A DNA stretch of 64,000 bases from Volvariella volvacea V23 (GCA_000349905.1 KB722742.1:1168386-1232385), one strand, 5' to 3'. Positions 36,174 to 50,747 are shown, counted from the first letter of the stretch. Numbers and translations are program-made. The notes: generated by a model not told the origin, from the letters alone.

Positions 36174-39100
36174 AGGTGTTGTTGCATCATCGAGCACATG
36201 GGGCGGGTGTTCATCAGGCGAGGTTGTTCGGGTCGCATGTACTGATCGTTTGCCACGACGAGGGTGGTACTCGGTGACGTGGTCCGTGCATCGTCGTTTC
36301 TTCTTGCGCCGCTTGTCCGGACTGTCCGCCGTGGCCCGACGACGTTACCTCCGGCTAGTCCTTGCATCCAAAGCAGCACCGACGGCACCCAACGCCATCG
36401 AAAACAGCCACGACCTTATTTTTCCAAGGGTTCTTTCGTTCACAATGTCATTCCCCTGGGACTGGCGTCTATTCAACCGTGGACTCGTTACTTATGCTTT
36501 CTTTTATTCACTGGTTACAGCGTCCTGCATGTCCTCATTTCTTATTTGGTCATATATCTTATGGATTCCAAGCGTTTCTCCCCTTCAATGCCTCATATGT
36601 CCCACAAAACTCCCATGTACTTCCCTGTCCTCCGTTCCTGTTGTTTCTTCCTTGGGTTTTGTTCTATCGATTCCTCCCCACGCGTCATTTAGCCACTGGC
36701 TCGTCTGTTGTCCCTGTCCTTGTATTTCTCACCCGCCTTCTCTATATGTCTACCAGCGTTGTTGTTCTGATATTTCCGATAGCGTTCCTTGCCACTCCTT
36801 TGGCTTGACTTTCCTACCTATCACACCTTCGTTCCTTTAATAGCTACTTCGGCCCAACTTCTGCTTACCTATTCGCCCCCGCAAACTCTAATGCTCCCGA
36901 CAACTCCATTGGACCTAGATACGTTGCCTCTCGTGTATTTATTCACCCATGTCGTTCTGTTATGCTAAACAACCTTCTTTTCTCAGTTTCGCCAGTCAGA
37001 AGGTCGATCTCGGGTGCATACCCTGCGCAGGGCCATGTGCCCGCCTAAGACACCACTAACACTGATAATCGCTGCCGGTCAGTAACTTATTATTGCATGA
37101 TGACAGATAATGGAGAACAACGCAACCCTGGTGTCAACGTGCCCTCGAGGTGTACATGTGTAACGACTGCTTGAATTGTACAAGCCCAAGCCATTAGCCT
37201 GAAATCGTGTATTCACGTCTACCGACCCACACACAAGGCACAGAAGACCCTTCCAGAAACATTCCAAACGCTGGTCCTGCGGGTTAGAACAGAGCCCTAG
37301 AAGCTTTCCTCGATTCACTTGGGGGAAGGGGGGTTCTCTTTGCATCTCTCCCGTCACTCTGCCGAGGTGCCTACTGATGTCACTTATCTATATGATCCTT
37401 TCCATATTCATGAGGGTGCTGTGCACGCTCTGATATAATCCTACAGCTGATTCGTAGTGTGCAGACTCAAAGACCCCAATTCTGATCGTGGAGCGGAAGC
37501 AGGTTGTACGTACAGGCGTCCAAGGCACACGTTTCTCCTCCCACTCTGAGGTCTACAGCCCCAGAGGGCAATGGGTTCGTCGTGTACAGCAGTATGGATA
37601 ATTATGGCCGATAGGGCTCTAGATGCTGGGGCTGTTGCGGGCAAGTTATAACGTCGACGATCGCTGGGGTTGATCACCTCTAATCATACCGATTACGATT
37701 ACGCAGCAGGTTTATATTGCGCCTCATAATGGCACCGACTACTTATTTCTCTTGATTGGAAGGCGAGGGTGATGTGACGTTGAACCGGGCTACAGCCATA
37801 CCGCTGCGCAACGCAATGCAAGATTGTAATAAACCATGTCTCGCATGAAATTGGGACCCGACCGAGAGATAAAAGCATCCATCGAGGAAGACGCGGGGTG
37901 TTTGGAGGGAAATCAGAGACACGGACGGGATGAATGGAGAGCACAGGATTCGCTGGACGGATTTTATGCAGTGCGTCCATCGTCTCCGATGCTGATGTCC
38001 ATTTTTGAATTGAGTTTTCAGGAACACGGAGTGGACGACTATCAGTTGGGCCGGATATAGTCGTCGCACTGCTCCGTGGCCCCGCTGCTGCACTATAACT
38101 TGGTCCCGCTGGCGGGTGGGTCAGACCAGCGCCCCCTCTCTCACCCTCAAACGCGATGCCCGGAACGTGTTCCCCAAATAACGCATGCACACACCGATGT
38201 CAAGAATAACAGGGTATATTGTCATAAATAGTAATCTTATCCCAAATGATATAAGGTTTGAGTACAGACTTCCCTTATATGTGTATATTCAATCGCCTCG
38301 AGTTTGTGCAGCTGTTCTGATGTATTCAAGGAGTACGTATGGTCGGAAAGTGTAGTTCCATATATTGGGGGATAGATTAGGTGAGAAACTGCAGCAGTGG
38401 TTGGCGGGGGATCTACTGCACTCTTGGTGATGACAGCAATTCATTTAGATTAAATGAATGCCTGAACGGTGGACAATGGGCGAGATCATCAGCATTGCAC
38501 CGAGCCTCACCGAGTGAATCATACATGTACAAGCACGTGTGGTGACAGATTGCATGATAAGCACAAGAGGTGTCACGTCCAATTCTAGTCCACCACGCTG
38601 CCCACCATACCGAGCTAATTCCCCATCGGAAGGATTGCGGGGAACGTATTATCAGAGTAAGGATGGTCACGATATTGTGGGTATCACCTTCCCGAAGACC
38701 GAGAACCGACGGTATGGTTCTGTCCATCTTGAAGAACAGCTGTAGAGTTCTTTGGCTTCTCAGCTACACCAACGCTCCAGAGGGCCTGAGGCGAGGTGCG
38801 TTGCTCGAATTTTGTGCCAATCCTTGATGTAGGGCCGGCAGTCCCGAGGTCGAGGCGCATCAAGTGATCACCTTGAATAGACAAGAATTCGCTTGATGTT
38901 GCTCCACTTATCCACAGGTTTGCGGACGTATGAGTGTCGGCACCATGGCGCAGACCCTCCCTTATTCATAGCAGGAGTCTCATTCAACCCAATTACCACG
39001 ACCCCATCGAGGGATTCACTCAAACGCCGCCTGGGGCGGGACAAGGCCTGCCTAGCCATGATCAGCCCAGGATGATATTATGACGCGTCATTTGAGCATT

Positions 39101-42100
39101 GCATTCTAATCAGCATGGACCGCTACCTCTGCTTGAAAGATTCGCCGAAACATATCACGAGGCCCTCAGGTACTGACATACTATACAAGTTAAAAGGTAC
39201 CACCAAATGTATTGACAGATAGCGTACCTTGATCAGCTCCCTTCCGCCCTCGGAATGACAGTCGCGTCCGGTTGCTACAATATCCTACAATGTTCCGTAC
39301 TCCTCGATGCCTGAGTTTGGAGGCGCTTCAGAAAAATCATTTGACAAGCTTGTCTTGGGGTGGAGAGACTGTCAAACTGATGATAAATGTGTATATCGAT
39401 AAAGCCAGACCTTGCACTATACATTACTTCACACCCCGAATGTCGGACTGATCCATCGCAGAGGGGAAAAAAAGTACGGAGTTGAGTGCCCCAAGAGCCA
39501 ATTCAATTCTCTGGAGGGATCAGGGCGAGTTTCCCATGAATGCAATGGAGACTGAAACAACCGTCGACAAAGCCGGGAGCAAGCCGGCATTATTTCCAGT
39601 CGCCTGTGGCAGGCAACAGTCAACATGCACATCCTCCCTGCGTATTCCAGTCAACAGCCCGTCAGCTCGTGCTCTATGCACACTTAAAAAGGGTGTCTTA
39701 ATTCGCTAACAGTCAACCAATCTGTACACCCAAAGAATATAGGCTGTGCCCTCCCGAGATGGCCTGCATCATTGGCACACTCATACTCGGCTGTCGCAAT
39801 ATTGATCCATAGCCAAGCTCAACTCGAACGTACAACAGGTGCTGATCTCCACAGTGTACCCCAAAGTGGTCATTACCCGCGGTCCCAGGCGATACAGAAC
39901 AATACAAATGATATAATCAGAATTCCTCATCAATGTTGTACCCACGGGCTCCTGCACTATGGCACGACGGCAAGCGTCCTCTGCACATTGAAATGTGATT
40001 TCCTTCTCACATTTTTGGTGTCAAAGTCTACTCGATCTGCTCCCTGCCTGGCACTGCTCATGCGATGCTCAACGTGGCTCCCCCGGATCCGCAGTTGTTA
40101 TGCGCTCTTGGTCTGGTGTGATTTGAACCAGTTCAGTATGCCGTCGTCCGGCTTGAATGAATATGCCCACGAACCACAATGCGAGGAATGGAGAGCGGCC
40201 AAATAGCCTTTCACCTGAATCCGGCACACTACGGCCGAGATGCCATTAAGGCAGGCAGGCTTAGTGCTATTTAGCGGTGAACTCAGTTTAGAATTAATGT
40301 TCAAGTGTCATGAACGCGAGTGACCAAATGAGGGAGAACGTCGAAAACACCTAGATCAGGCAATTGCACTAGTGTGGAATAAAGGGAAGTTATTACCCGT
40401 GTTGCTGTATCCAGCCGAGCTCTCACCTCAGATTGCACCCTTCGCACGCATAAGCGCTCAATAAAGGCTGGCCGGGGCAGTGCTGGTGAATTCAGCACAT
40501 AAACCCCCGCAGGATTCGGGGGCTGACTTATTTTTGAGGTCATTCCTTAGCTATTTTTACATCCTCCATTTCTAACCGCTTATCAAAACCAAATTACTCA
40601 CCATGAGCTCGAAAAAAAAGGGCTACCTTGTCAGAACACGAGGAAGGTGCTAACGACGAACATTGAACACTCAACAATTTTTGGCGGGGCCCTTGTATCG
40701 TTCTTCACATATCTCCGTTCTTCGTATGGGTATAGCGCCAAAACGATAACAAACGAGTGTCACGGCGTTTTGTAACGTGGCTGCACTTCCATCAGGGTAG
40801 CATCGTCCCTGTGGAATCGAGACTTTAAGCCGCGCGAGAGGTAGAAACACGCAGGGATCCGCTCGACCGCGATCTTCCTCGAGTGCAGTACGTCCCAAAG
40901 TAGAATTCCTCGTAGCTAGGGACGTGGCCCGTTGCTCACTAGCCAAGTACTGTGCTACCTTTCGCGGACTTTGATTGAAAGCAATTGTACGCTTGGAAGT
41001 TGTGCAGCACTGAGCGCGTAAGCGCATGGGTTGCGGAAAGTCGAGTCAGTGGTCCTACAGTAGCTCAGGCTTGACTAAAGTGCTATGATCGCGAACGATG
41101 TCTGGCTTCCTCGCTTCTTCACCGGTGCGTTCTACCGGTAGTCTAGTGCCAGCTTCGATATAGGAAGCTTCAATATCCACTTACTGCACATTATGCTACC
41201 ACCATGCCAATAATGCTAACTGCCTTCCACAGGGCATAGCATCGTGGGTACCCCAGAATCTTCAGTAAATTAGTGGCGCAATCGTGGGTACCCCAGAATC
41301 TTCAGTAAATTAGTGGCGCAATCGTGGGTACCCCAGAATCTTCAGTAAATTAGTGGCGCAACAGCTTATCGTCGAGCCTGGCGGTCGTGACAATCATTGA
41401 ACAAGGCCAAGGGAACGCAAGGTCTAATGTTAGCAAGAAGTAGCTTACGGCCTAATACATACTTCTAGCCAGTGACGCATACAATGACGACGTTGAAGGT
41501 AGCAGGCCGAGAGACCGTGCGAATGACAAGAACGGAATCTAATAGGAAAAAAATAACGAACAACCTTTCCTTGATACCCAAGAAGACCTCGGGTCGTAAG
41601 TATAGAATTCATAAAGGGGCACTCATCAAGCCTCTAACGGTCCGAGTAGAAAGGAATGCCGCAAACAAGGCAACCAAATACAGACGGGCCACGGGGCCCG
41701 CGCGCACCGGCACGCCAAGAGCCTCACATACTGGCCAATAATCTACTTGTAGTACACTGAATGTATAGGGTGTTTAGGTCAACACCCCCCAGGCCCTGGG
41801 GGCTGGGCATTCTTTGAAACATGGCGCGGAGCAGTGATGATGCGCCACTAACCACTGAATTGCGCGCACCCTGCATGATGAACTTGCTCAATTGCGTTCT
41901 GAAGGGTGGGCCTCCCGTGTATTGTACAGTATGTAACAAACAAAACCGGACTCCACCAGCACCGAGTCTGCGAACAGCATACTTACAATAGTTGTATTAG
42001 GTGAAAGATTTTCCTATGTGACCTACCTGCTCGGAGTCGCGAATTCTTCTGCCGGGATTAACGCTGTGGGCTCCACAGGTGCCTTGCCGGGATGCCATCA

Positions 42101-43053
42101 CTGGCATGTAGGGTGCCCAAACAGTTGCACAAGCAGCAGAGGCTGGCACTAGTGGCCCGGGGATAGGTGCAATCCCCCGTCGGCTCCAAAACCACGCTTA
42201 ACCCACTTCCCTCATCTCACATCACCTGAGATTAGCCTTCAACACCTTCATCGATAGCATTTGCAGATGGCTGAACGAGGTCTACCCTCTCGCTCACCAT
42301 ATGCCCTCAGTACAAGAGTGGGTATTGCGTACGAGGGCACCGGGCATACTCGCAACTGGGGGTGGCAGAGCACAAAATCTTGGCTTGGTTCCAAATTTGT
42401 TATCCCCCATTGAATTGCGGGAGGCGTGGTGGTATGGTACCCGATTACCTTCATGCCTTCATCTGCCCTTGAAATTCCCTATTCATTCATTACCTTTGCC
42501 TCTACCCTAATGGAATTGCCTATTGGTTTCCTAGGGATTCGGGCTTGCGGCTCGGGCTTGCGGTACCACATGAGTGGGTAGCAGGGAAACAGGTACGAGT
42601 TCCCGTAGCGCGAACCTCCCATAGAATGGAATTGTATTCTAAATCTTCGCAGCCACTCAAACTCAATTGAAAACAATACCTAGCATGACAAGATTCAATA
42701 GTCACGACTGAGAACAAGGCCAGTTACAGGCAAGGGTAAACAAAACGAATCGAATCAGGTAATGATCGATATCCTCAGCAAAAAAGCCCAATAGTAGTAA
42801 TAGTAAGCCACGAGATCAGAGAAAGCATACAGTCAAGGGTGGACTAGCTTAACGAACAGATATTAAATAAGGAGTGTGCGTGCACGTGCAGTGAAGGAAG
42901 GTGTTCACGAGATATAAATGGTTTTTTTCTCGGTAGTGAGCGCTTAGGTATGATCATCAGGGTGTGCCTATTCAACGGGCGCTACAGATATAAGCAATTG
43001 GTAAGTGACAGACAGACAAAATAACGACGATGTCCCAGTTGTTATTCAATAGC
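36174..43053. other. 6.9 kb gene-poor block
   Basis: The first 700 bp are probably the 3' UTR of the C2H2 gene and are T-rich. The remainder holds only short unrelated open frames on both strands and no convincing splice-joined gene. No transposon protein motif was recognised. A triplicated 40-bp unit lies at 41241-41360, and short imperfect duplications occur near 42540 (cgggcttgcgg twice). Confidence 0.4.
41241..41360. repeat. Three perfect 40-bp tandem copies
   Basis: A 40-bp unit beginning atcgtgggtaccccagaatc is repeated exactly three times head to tail with no spacers (41241-41280, 41281-41320, 41321-41360). Each copy carries a KpnI-type GGTACC palindrome. The identical copies indicate recent amplification or an assembly collapse of a longer minisatellite. 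Confidence 0.96.
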
Positions 43054-45829
43054 CTAAGCACTGAGATTCAGTACACCCTTAACATAATGATGGGAAGAGT
43101 AAGGAGGGCCCACCTTGACAGCCTTTTTTGTCGCCATTTTCTTCTTCAGGTAATGGAAAGCACGCTCGATATCGGGGAATATGAAGGCTGGTATGATGAC
43201 AGACATCACAGGTGCAGCGATCCACCAGAAGCTACATTCGACACGAAATCAAACCCAACAGAGTTAGCAAAATGCCCCCCAAATCATATCGGGAAGGATA
43301 GGTAAAAACGTACAATGCATCTGAATGTTCCTGCACGGACGGCATGATCTCAAAGTTCATTCCCTGTGATGTGAAAGAGTTGTCGTTAGTTTGCTGTGCA
43401 TGGGGCTGTGGAGCGATGGTGATAACATACGAAATAACCAGTTAATAGAGTGAGCGGCATGAAGATAACGGTAATTAAAGTCAATCGACGCCTGACGAAA
43501 ATGTCAATCAACTACACACAACTCAAATCGCCTCGAGGGAAAACTCACATGACTTCATTCATCTCGTATGAAGCAATCTGATGTATACGTCAGGATATAT
43601 GCGCGTTAATATGCGAATAACGGGTATAGTATCACGGGAGACTCACGTTAAAGGTATAAGCAATCAAATTTTCCGTGATACTCTCGAACATATCTATACT
43701 TGTCAAGATGTACTCAATGTGATCATACACATCGGCCTAGCCAACCAAATTTTATTTTACGACCCCATTTAATGACTTGAATGAATGTAAACAACAAAAC
43801 TCACCAAATATATTTTGGATTTATGACTCATAAACCCCTTCACCTGCTTATCCGCATTCGCGGGGTCCGACATATCAATGAGCGCAGCACATCTATCGGT
43901 ATCGTATCTCCTCAACCCATATACAAGTGTTTTAATGGGCTGGAGTGTGCGCTGATGAAGTATCAGGTCACCAGATAGGATGTGCACTAGATAACGATCA
44001 AGTGCGATGCGGTGCAAGAAATCAGTAGGAGTGAAATTAGATGATATAATGTGAATTGAGGAAGAGCTCACGCACAGCTACGGACGGTTTTCATTTTAGG
44101 CTTCAACAAGACATTTTGTTCGTATTTGTTGATCTTCAGGTGGTATGCATCGACGACTTCCAGTGCCCTATCGACGACTAAATATTCGCATGATTACACC
44201 TGTTATTGCTTCAATGAAGAGGATGGGGACATACCCAGGTCAAGGAGCGCCTGGACGACAAGGGAAGAATCCGCAGAGGATCGAAGTAGCGTATCACGTT
44301 GATGAATGCGGCGAGATACTGGGGCTGTGAGGTCAAGTGATGGTGTTGGATGGATGGAAATTATGGTCCCTAATGCGCATACATGGCGTGAGGAACGTTA
44401 TCGATAAACGGCCGTAATCAGGACAGCCATACCATCTCGAAGAAGGAACATGAACATCGGAGATACGTTCACAGGGACACGGTCACCCTAAACACGTTCG
44501 CAACAACCACATTAACGCCAGTTGCCCGGAGAAAGCGAGGCAACGCCACAAGGCGAGGGAGAGGGTACACTTACGCCCTTCAAAGCCTCCAACGAGACCT
44601 CCTGCAACTTCCTCTTTTGTCTCGCTTCGTTCTATCGACACAGGAGTTTTATGAGACCCGAATCGTTACGTGAGCCCGCCTTTAAGTGAAGGGCAGACCA
44701 ACTTACGGATTGGCCCATCCAATTCGCAAACTTTGAGGGCTTAGGCACACGGCCGGCCAAATCATCCCTGTAGTGTGGGAGTAGCGGCCTCCTCCTTCTC
44801 CTCACACCCGATGCTGCAGCCTGCTTTTCTGCATCCAGGTCCTCGCTTTCTTCCTCGTCCATTGGTTCAGGAGAGGCCGTTCTTGGCACGTCTATGAGGG
44901 TAGAGCCGAGGGCAGGGCTATCCTGCGGTTTGAACGTCTTGGACACTCCCAATTCGTGGCAAAGGACACGGACGAAGAGGTGCTGGGGGTAATAGTCTGC
45001 CTTTGATCTATTTTGGCTTCGGGTGTGGAATATGTCCTCCAGCGCCAATGGGTGCAGGTCTAGTACGACGATCACCAAAAATAGATATAGGTCAATAAAT
45101 GGGCATGGGAAATAAGGAGAGCCACAATTTTGTAAATTTACAGTCAAAAACTGGAGCAAAAGTGGGCGCATAACGGAGGAAATACTCACCATACCGCAGA
45201 GACAGGGCCTTGATTACGTCCCAACTCAATCCACCAATGTTAATCCACCGAACTTTAACCCATTTCTCTTTCTCAAACGCCTTATCGTCCTGCAGAAACT
45301 GGATGAACTCCCGATTCGTCATTTTCCCCGAACTGCTCCTCAGCGCGGAGTAATCCATCACTTCAATAACGCAATCTTGTTGAACGTGTCCATATAATAG
45401 CTCCGCTGTAGGTCGGCGAGGGTCTAAACCCGGTTCTGCACCGATTTGTGCGCCAGATATCATCGTGGCGCTGCGCTGCATGTAAATGACCTTCTTTGCT
45501 GCAAGACGGAAGCGCTCCAACGGTGTGATTTGCCGTGCGGGAGCTTGTCCATTTCCAGTCCTAGCAGTTGCACGAGAACGAATGGAGTGTAAAGAACGTT
45601 TAGAGGGGGACGTGATAGGTGGTTGAGGACTAGGAGTTGCGACTATGGTGACTCCGGGACTGGGCCCATGATGGTGCCCGTGGTGATGCTCGTGATGATT
45701 GAGGTTTGTTGGGGAGTGAGGAGGGATTGACAAGCTCCTACGAGGGTTGGGTAGTTCCAATTCTTCATCTGAGCCGTCCGATGTCAGAGAAGCACCCTCG
45801 GAATCAGAGAAGCTATTTTCGCGAGGCAT
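43054..45829 (-). CDS. CorA-family magnesium transporter
   Basis: Twelve exons (45829-45190, 45059-44707, 44631-44575, 44487-44433, 44369-44235, 44177-44076, 43986-43805, 43736-43647, 43577-43549, 43491-43431, 43363-43314, 43231-43054) give 643 residues in frame. The signature is complete: cytoplasmic LHPLALEDIFHTR, the pore helix region ADVYDHIEYIL, first membrane helix LTLITVIFMPLTLLTGYF followed by the GMN selectivity motif (GMNFEIM), an acidic loop (QEHSD), and second helix WWIAAPVMSVIIPAFIF, ending in a basic tail (LKKKMATKK). CorA proteins form pentameric Mg2+ channels; in fungi they act in the plasma or vacuolar membrane, and the long N terminus favours the Alr1/Mnr2 type. The N terminus has a His-rich cluster (NHHEHHHGHHHG, near residue 45) that could bind metal. 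The final exon may be shortened by one more intron after AVK. Confidence 0.94.
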
Positions 45830-48800
45830 AATGGGTATCCGCTGGCGTTAGAGATGGACCTTGGGGGCGCTGCAACAGTGGGCTGAGCGCGGTGAGGGGA
45901 AGAAAGGAAAGGAGGGAATGGGGTGGGTGGTTGGAAGTGTGAAGGAATGGAAGGCTGGACGATTGATGGTGCAGGGTTTGACTGAATGTTGCAACCCCGT
46001 TCAGGTTCCCAGAAAAATAGAATAAGTGTGATGGATTTGCGACACGTCCTGCCTGTCAACGCCCAATTTTGATCGCTGACCCACGGAAAGGCATCGCAGA
46101 ACACCGCTACTTGGGCGCTCATCGTGTTTCGACGGGCGCGAACGCGTTGATACTCCTCACATCCCGAGCTGTGTTATTTTGTTGCAGTGAATCCTATTGG
46201 GCAAGCCGGAGTAAGGGGATAACACGAGGCACAACAAGTAACCCGTCAAAGAAAGTTGGGACCTGATCACCCCGCGCTAGCGCTAAAATTACCATCCACA
46301 TGAATTCTGAAAAGACCAACAACGCCAGCCTCTGGTTCATGTATTCATCTCCAATCAACAAGCTCTGACTCGAGTATGTATTCCTCCTTATTGGTTTGCT
46401 AATAAAAGCAAATCCATGAATTCAAGAGTGAGGACTGGCAGGAAACCTGCAAACTTGACAGGCAGACTGGACGGAACCCACGTGGGCTTCATGCTGCATC
46501 CCCACGTCCTGGGCGCATCTCTGCAGCACAGAGCAATAAAACTAAATCATATTACTCGCTACAACGAAACTGTGGGGTGGAGAACCTGCAGCCGTATATT
46601 GGGGACACTGGCATTGGCAGTCAGAGTGTTGTAGAACCAATAGGGCGAGGCAGTGCCCGTGGGTGAGAGCCAGCGTTAGGCCGTTCGCCACATAGCCATC
46701 CTTGCGCCACTATCGTCGCTCTTCTTCGAATAAGCACAGTGCTGCCTGGTACAATCATGGTAATGAGCCAAGCCCCACAATTGCCGCCTAGTGCTAGCCA
46801 CCTGCTGCTATGAAGTCATCCCCCATCCGTGATGATGGCAATCTCGTTGGCATATTCACCGATGGGACATTACTTCAGAACAGAAACCGGGATCGTTAGC
46901 GTGGCCGACGTCGACATATCTGTGGTGGTCATCAGAGGAAGGATCGATGATTCTCGATGGTGATCCTTTGTGCCGGTGGTGAGCGTGAGCCGCCAAATCG
47001 CCATATAGTAACAAATTCTCACCCTGTTACAGGATACACTTCGGCCAACAACGTGCCATTGAAGTACATTGATAAGTACGTATCAACGAAGGAATGAAAA
47101 GTCCCTAGTTTATCCATACCACCAAGATCGCCACACGTCAACCGAACATATCTGTTTGCAGCATATGGCCAAACCCTCCAATGACGATTGGCCATCTGGT
47201 ACAATCAGTCAGATTGCACGGCCCGTCGCCCCGTTAGGCCCAGCAAACATCCACAGACCCATACCGTCTCTGTAATGGGCGATACCGCAAACTGTAGCAG
47301 CATAGGGCTCTGCTCCAGTACTCTTAGAGTCGGACTCGGGAGTGAGGGTGATTGGACTATACTTCAAGCGGACGCGGTGATCTGCACTCCTCTAGCCCTA
47401 GTCTCGTCTATGTACCCGAACATTGATCGAATTTAATTTAGTCAGGTGTCTTGAACACTGATTGTCGACAGCTCGAGAGGATAGACAAGGTAACCAAGCT
47501 GAATCAGCGACCAGATAAATTGGGGAGAGTGAGGGGAATCGGTGGTGGGGATTATCACTCGAGAGCCACATCTATTTATACCTTTTGGCAAGGTTACGCC
47601 TCGGTGCTCATCGGTACGCCTGCGTGCACTAAAGGGATACGTGATTGACACGCATAATGCATGCATTTGCACTAGGAGACTGCGAAACAAAAGCGTATCT
47701 CTGGCCAATAGACGAATAACAAAAAGGCTCATTCTCGTGGGTTCTCTTGCGTGCGTAAACAAAAGTATGGGAATGGGTGCTACCGAGAGGGCGAGTGGGC
47801 GTTGAAACGATGTACACAAAAGGTCGTGGGCTTCGCATCAGCTTTCATATTTATTGTGCACATCATTACCACATCTTTATATACTGAGGACGCTCGTTGT
47901 CCTGCGTAGATTGAATCAATTAGCTTCAGGCAACTATCCCGTCAAAGCGTATAAAATTCAATATTATCGATACCAGTACAAGCGCATTGGACATCAATCG
48001 CGGTGGGAGATTGGTCAGAGGCTTGAACAGTGGCTAGACTGCAAGTGTATGTACGCAAGTCGCCGCTGCTCAAGTGCCCTGAAATCCAACACCATAGATC
48101 GGTCGTACTTGCATCCGACAGTAATAACATGCAGAGTAAATGTTGGCAAGTTGCTTGCTAAGAGTGTACTACCAACCATTTAACACCATGTTACAACTGC
48201 CCATCTACTACTGCCTTACGTTGGTGTGTACCAGTATAGTAGATTAGATCTCGAATGGAAGTTGGACAACCATACTCTTTCATGAGTAATCCAGTTACCA
48301 AACCTGCTAGTCGTGATAAGGAGCCTTTAACCTGCGTCTAGGCCCACTAGTAGGCGTTCCTATAGACAACATCTTAGCACCCTAATCAGGCCAAAATATC
48401 GCCTATAGGAGAAAGTCAAGGCGAATGTTGTGCTAATGCCTTTGGCCGTGCACGCGAGTTCATGCGACCACTGTCACGATAGAACCTCCTCTACGCCGCT
48501 CATGGCCCCAGTACAACCCTCCATGAAGGTTGTCCTTAGGGCCACGAGCCATGGCTAGTACGGCTCGTGGAACAAAATGTTATTTCTCTTTCTGCATCTT
48601 CTATCAAGTCCCCAGTCAAGAGCATGCAAGCAAGCGCATCGAAGTCTTACCTACCCTAAGCTTCAAGTTTGGCGAAAGATGGTATTGCAGAATCTCTGGT
48701 CCGTGCCACTACTTGGAAAATCCGTCCGCAGAGTCAGCAATCCCAGATGAAAACTTTGCATTTTGTGCATGGAATGAAGTCTTGACACACCACTGCAAAA

Positions 48801-50747
48801 TCCTAGCAGTGAGCGTGGTAAGCGTATATTGAATACCTCACCGTTCCTTCAGTGCACCAGCTAGACTTGGCGAGTGGGAAGGCCAACGCACCTGCAGCCC
48901 AACAACTCGAACTTCGATCCTGAACTGCCAGTGTGCGTCAACTGTCGACCACCGACCAGCAGGTCCATTAGGTGATTGCTCTAGTGGATCTTTTAAGCAT
49001 TCCGCCAACAAAGAAAGCGGCACACGGGGTCCAATGTCAGCCGCACTCCAAGACGAATGACAGATACTCGTGTGTCTAGGGGATAGAGTGATGAGATCCA
49101 CCTATACCGCTCGACACCACAAGTACACGTCGTGGTAGTTCGGGCCTACGATCGACGCCGTTCAAGGTCGCAGAACAATGCCAGAGCCAAGGCTCTCCGA
49201 TTTGTCCATAGGTCGAAGGAGGCGAATGTATGATTCTTCGTAATGTGAGCGAAACAGACCGCCACATGACATCAAATCATTTCATATGCGCCTTCATGCA
49301 ACGCCGCCCGCCTTTCAAATTTCAAAAAATGATCGGAGGACTAGGTTGAACTGTGGAGTTTGCGGGAAGGGAGAGGACAAGATGTAGATGTGGGGGGGAG
49401 AGGACGGCCACTCATAGTTGCAGACGCAGGGTATTTATACCTTTCGCCACAATAGCTGGTTGCGCGTGTTGTAAGGTATGGAATTGTGTGCTCGATTCCA
49501 GGAGAAGGTCATAGAACAATAGGGTAAACCTTACCAGACATATGTCAGTGGACCCACTGCCAGTAAGCAAACCGATGTGTGGGTTGGCGGTGCCACCGTA
49601 AAGCTCGAATACTATCATTCGATCTTCCACCGGTGTGTGGTTCTATGGTGTAGTTTTTGACAGTCCACTCTTCTCGTTTGGTATTACGAATGCTGTTCTC
49701 GTGTGTATATTCCTTTACGGTCATACAAAGCGAGCGAGCGCACTTAGAGTCCAATTCCTATGCCTGCCGGCATGGAGAATGGCGCGGCCTCCCCGCTATG
49801 CGGAGGGGTGCAATTTCCAGCGCGTGGGCGATCCTTCGATCTTTTGAAATGGCTCCTAGACCTTCGCCTATGCCAGCGAAGCAGCTGCAGTCTGCGAGCT
49901 CAAAATCTTGGAATTGGAAGATGATTGGGTGCTTTACCAGTACACATAGATGAAGGTAAACTATCAGCATAGCGGCAGCACGATATGCTGCTTTCGCTCA
50001 GGCCACTCTCAATGCTCGGAATCAGCCAAAGCCAGATCCTCTTCTCAGTCACTGCAACGATGTGGAGGAGGACACGTTTGAGCATTGGATTTTGGACTGG
50101 ATTACATAGCGAGAGGCTGACGATTTGCAGTACATGATAGAGACATGTAAATCCAAAATGGATTCATGAATCGCATCGTATATGCCCTTCATCTAACCTC
50201 GAGATTCTACAGCTTGCATACCTGGACGTGTACTTGACTAAATGCAACGCGATACAGGGTACGAGATTAGTTGCTGACGCCATCTCGTAGTTATGCCAGT
50301 CGATACAGCGGGTCGCGAGGAACACGCAGGCGGCAAGGCTTGCCAGCTGCATGAATGCAAACAGACGAGATCTTGATTCAATCAAGCCACCATAACGACG
50401 TTCTCTACGCCTCCCTTAGTGCTTGGTCAACCATTCACCACGCTCACTCAACGCAGCCATGGAATGTTTGGGGCAGAAGATTATATAGCGGATGACCAGC
50501 GCTATGGAGTGCTGGGGTGAGATCTAGCTCCTGGAAACTGCAGCGCACATCAAAACCACGTCTGCGCCGATACAGAGATGCGCGGTAAGCATAGACAGGC
50601 CCCTCTTCCGAGCTCGAGCTCATTGACCAAGAGTCCCTATTCCCGTATAGGGGGCCAATATGTCAGAACCCTTTATTATGCAGGTAGAAACTCGTATTCA
50701 AATTCAAACCGCTCCCATCTAGACGTATACGCTTCTCTCGTTCATCA
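45830..50747. other. 4.9 kb gene-poor block
   Basis: The left few hundred bases are the CorA promoter and leader, the right end the promoter of the next plus-strand gene. In between are only short open frames without splice coherence or recognisable motifs. No mobile-element protein or terminal repeat was seen. Confidence 0.4.

Noticed and set aside
36148..36840. 230-codon plus-strand frame after the second C2H2 gene
   Set aside because: It overlaps the end of the real gene in another frame and its composition reflects a T-rich 3' UTR; no start context, splice logic or domain supports it.
41241..41360. CRISPR-like array
   Set aside because: The copies are directly adjacent without spacers, and the genome is eukaryotic.
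43030..43305. 91-codon plus-strand frame
   Set aside because: It is antisense to the last exons of the CorA gene, whose minus-strand reading carries GMN and both membrane helices.
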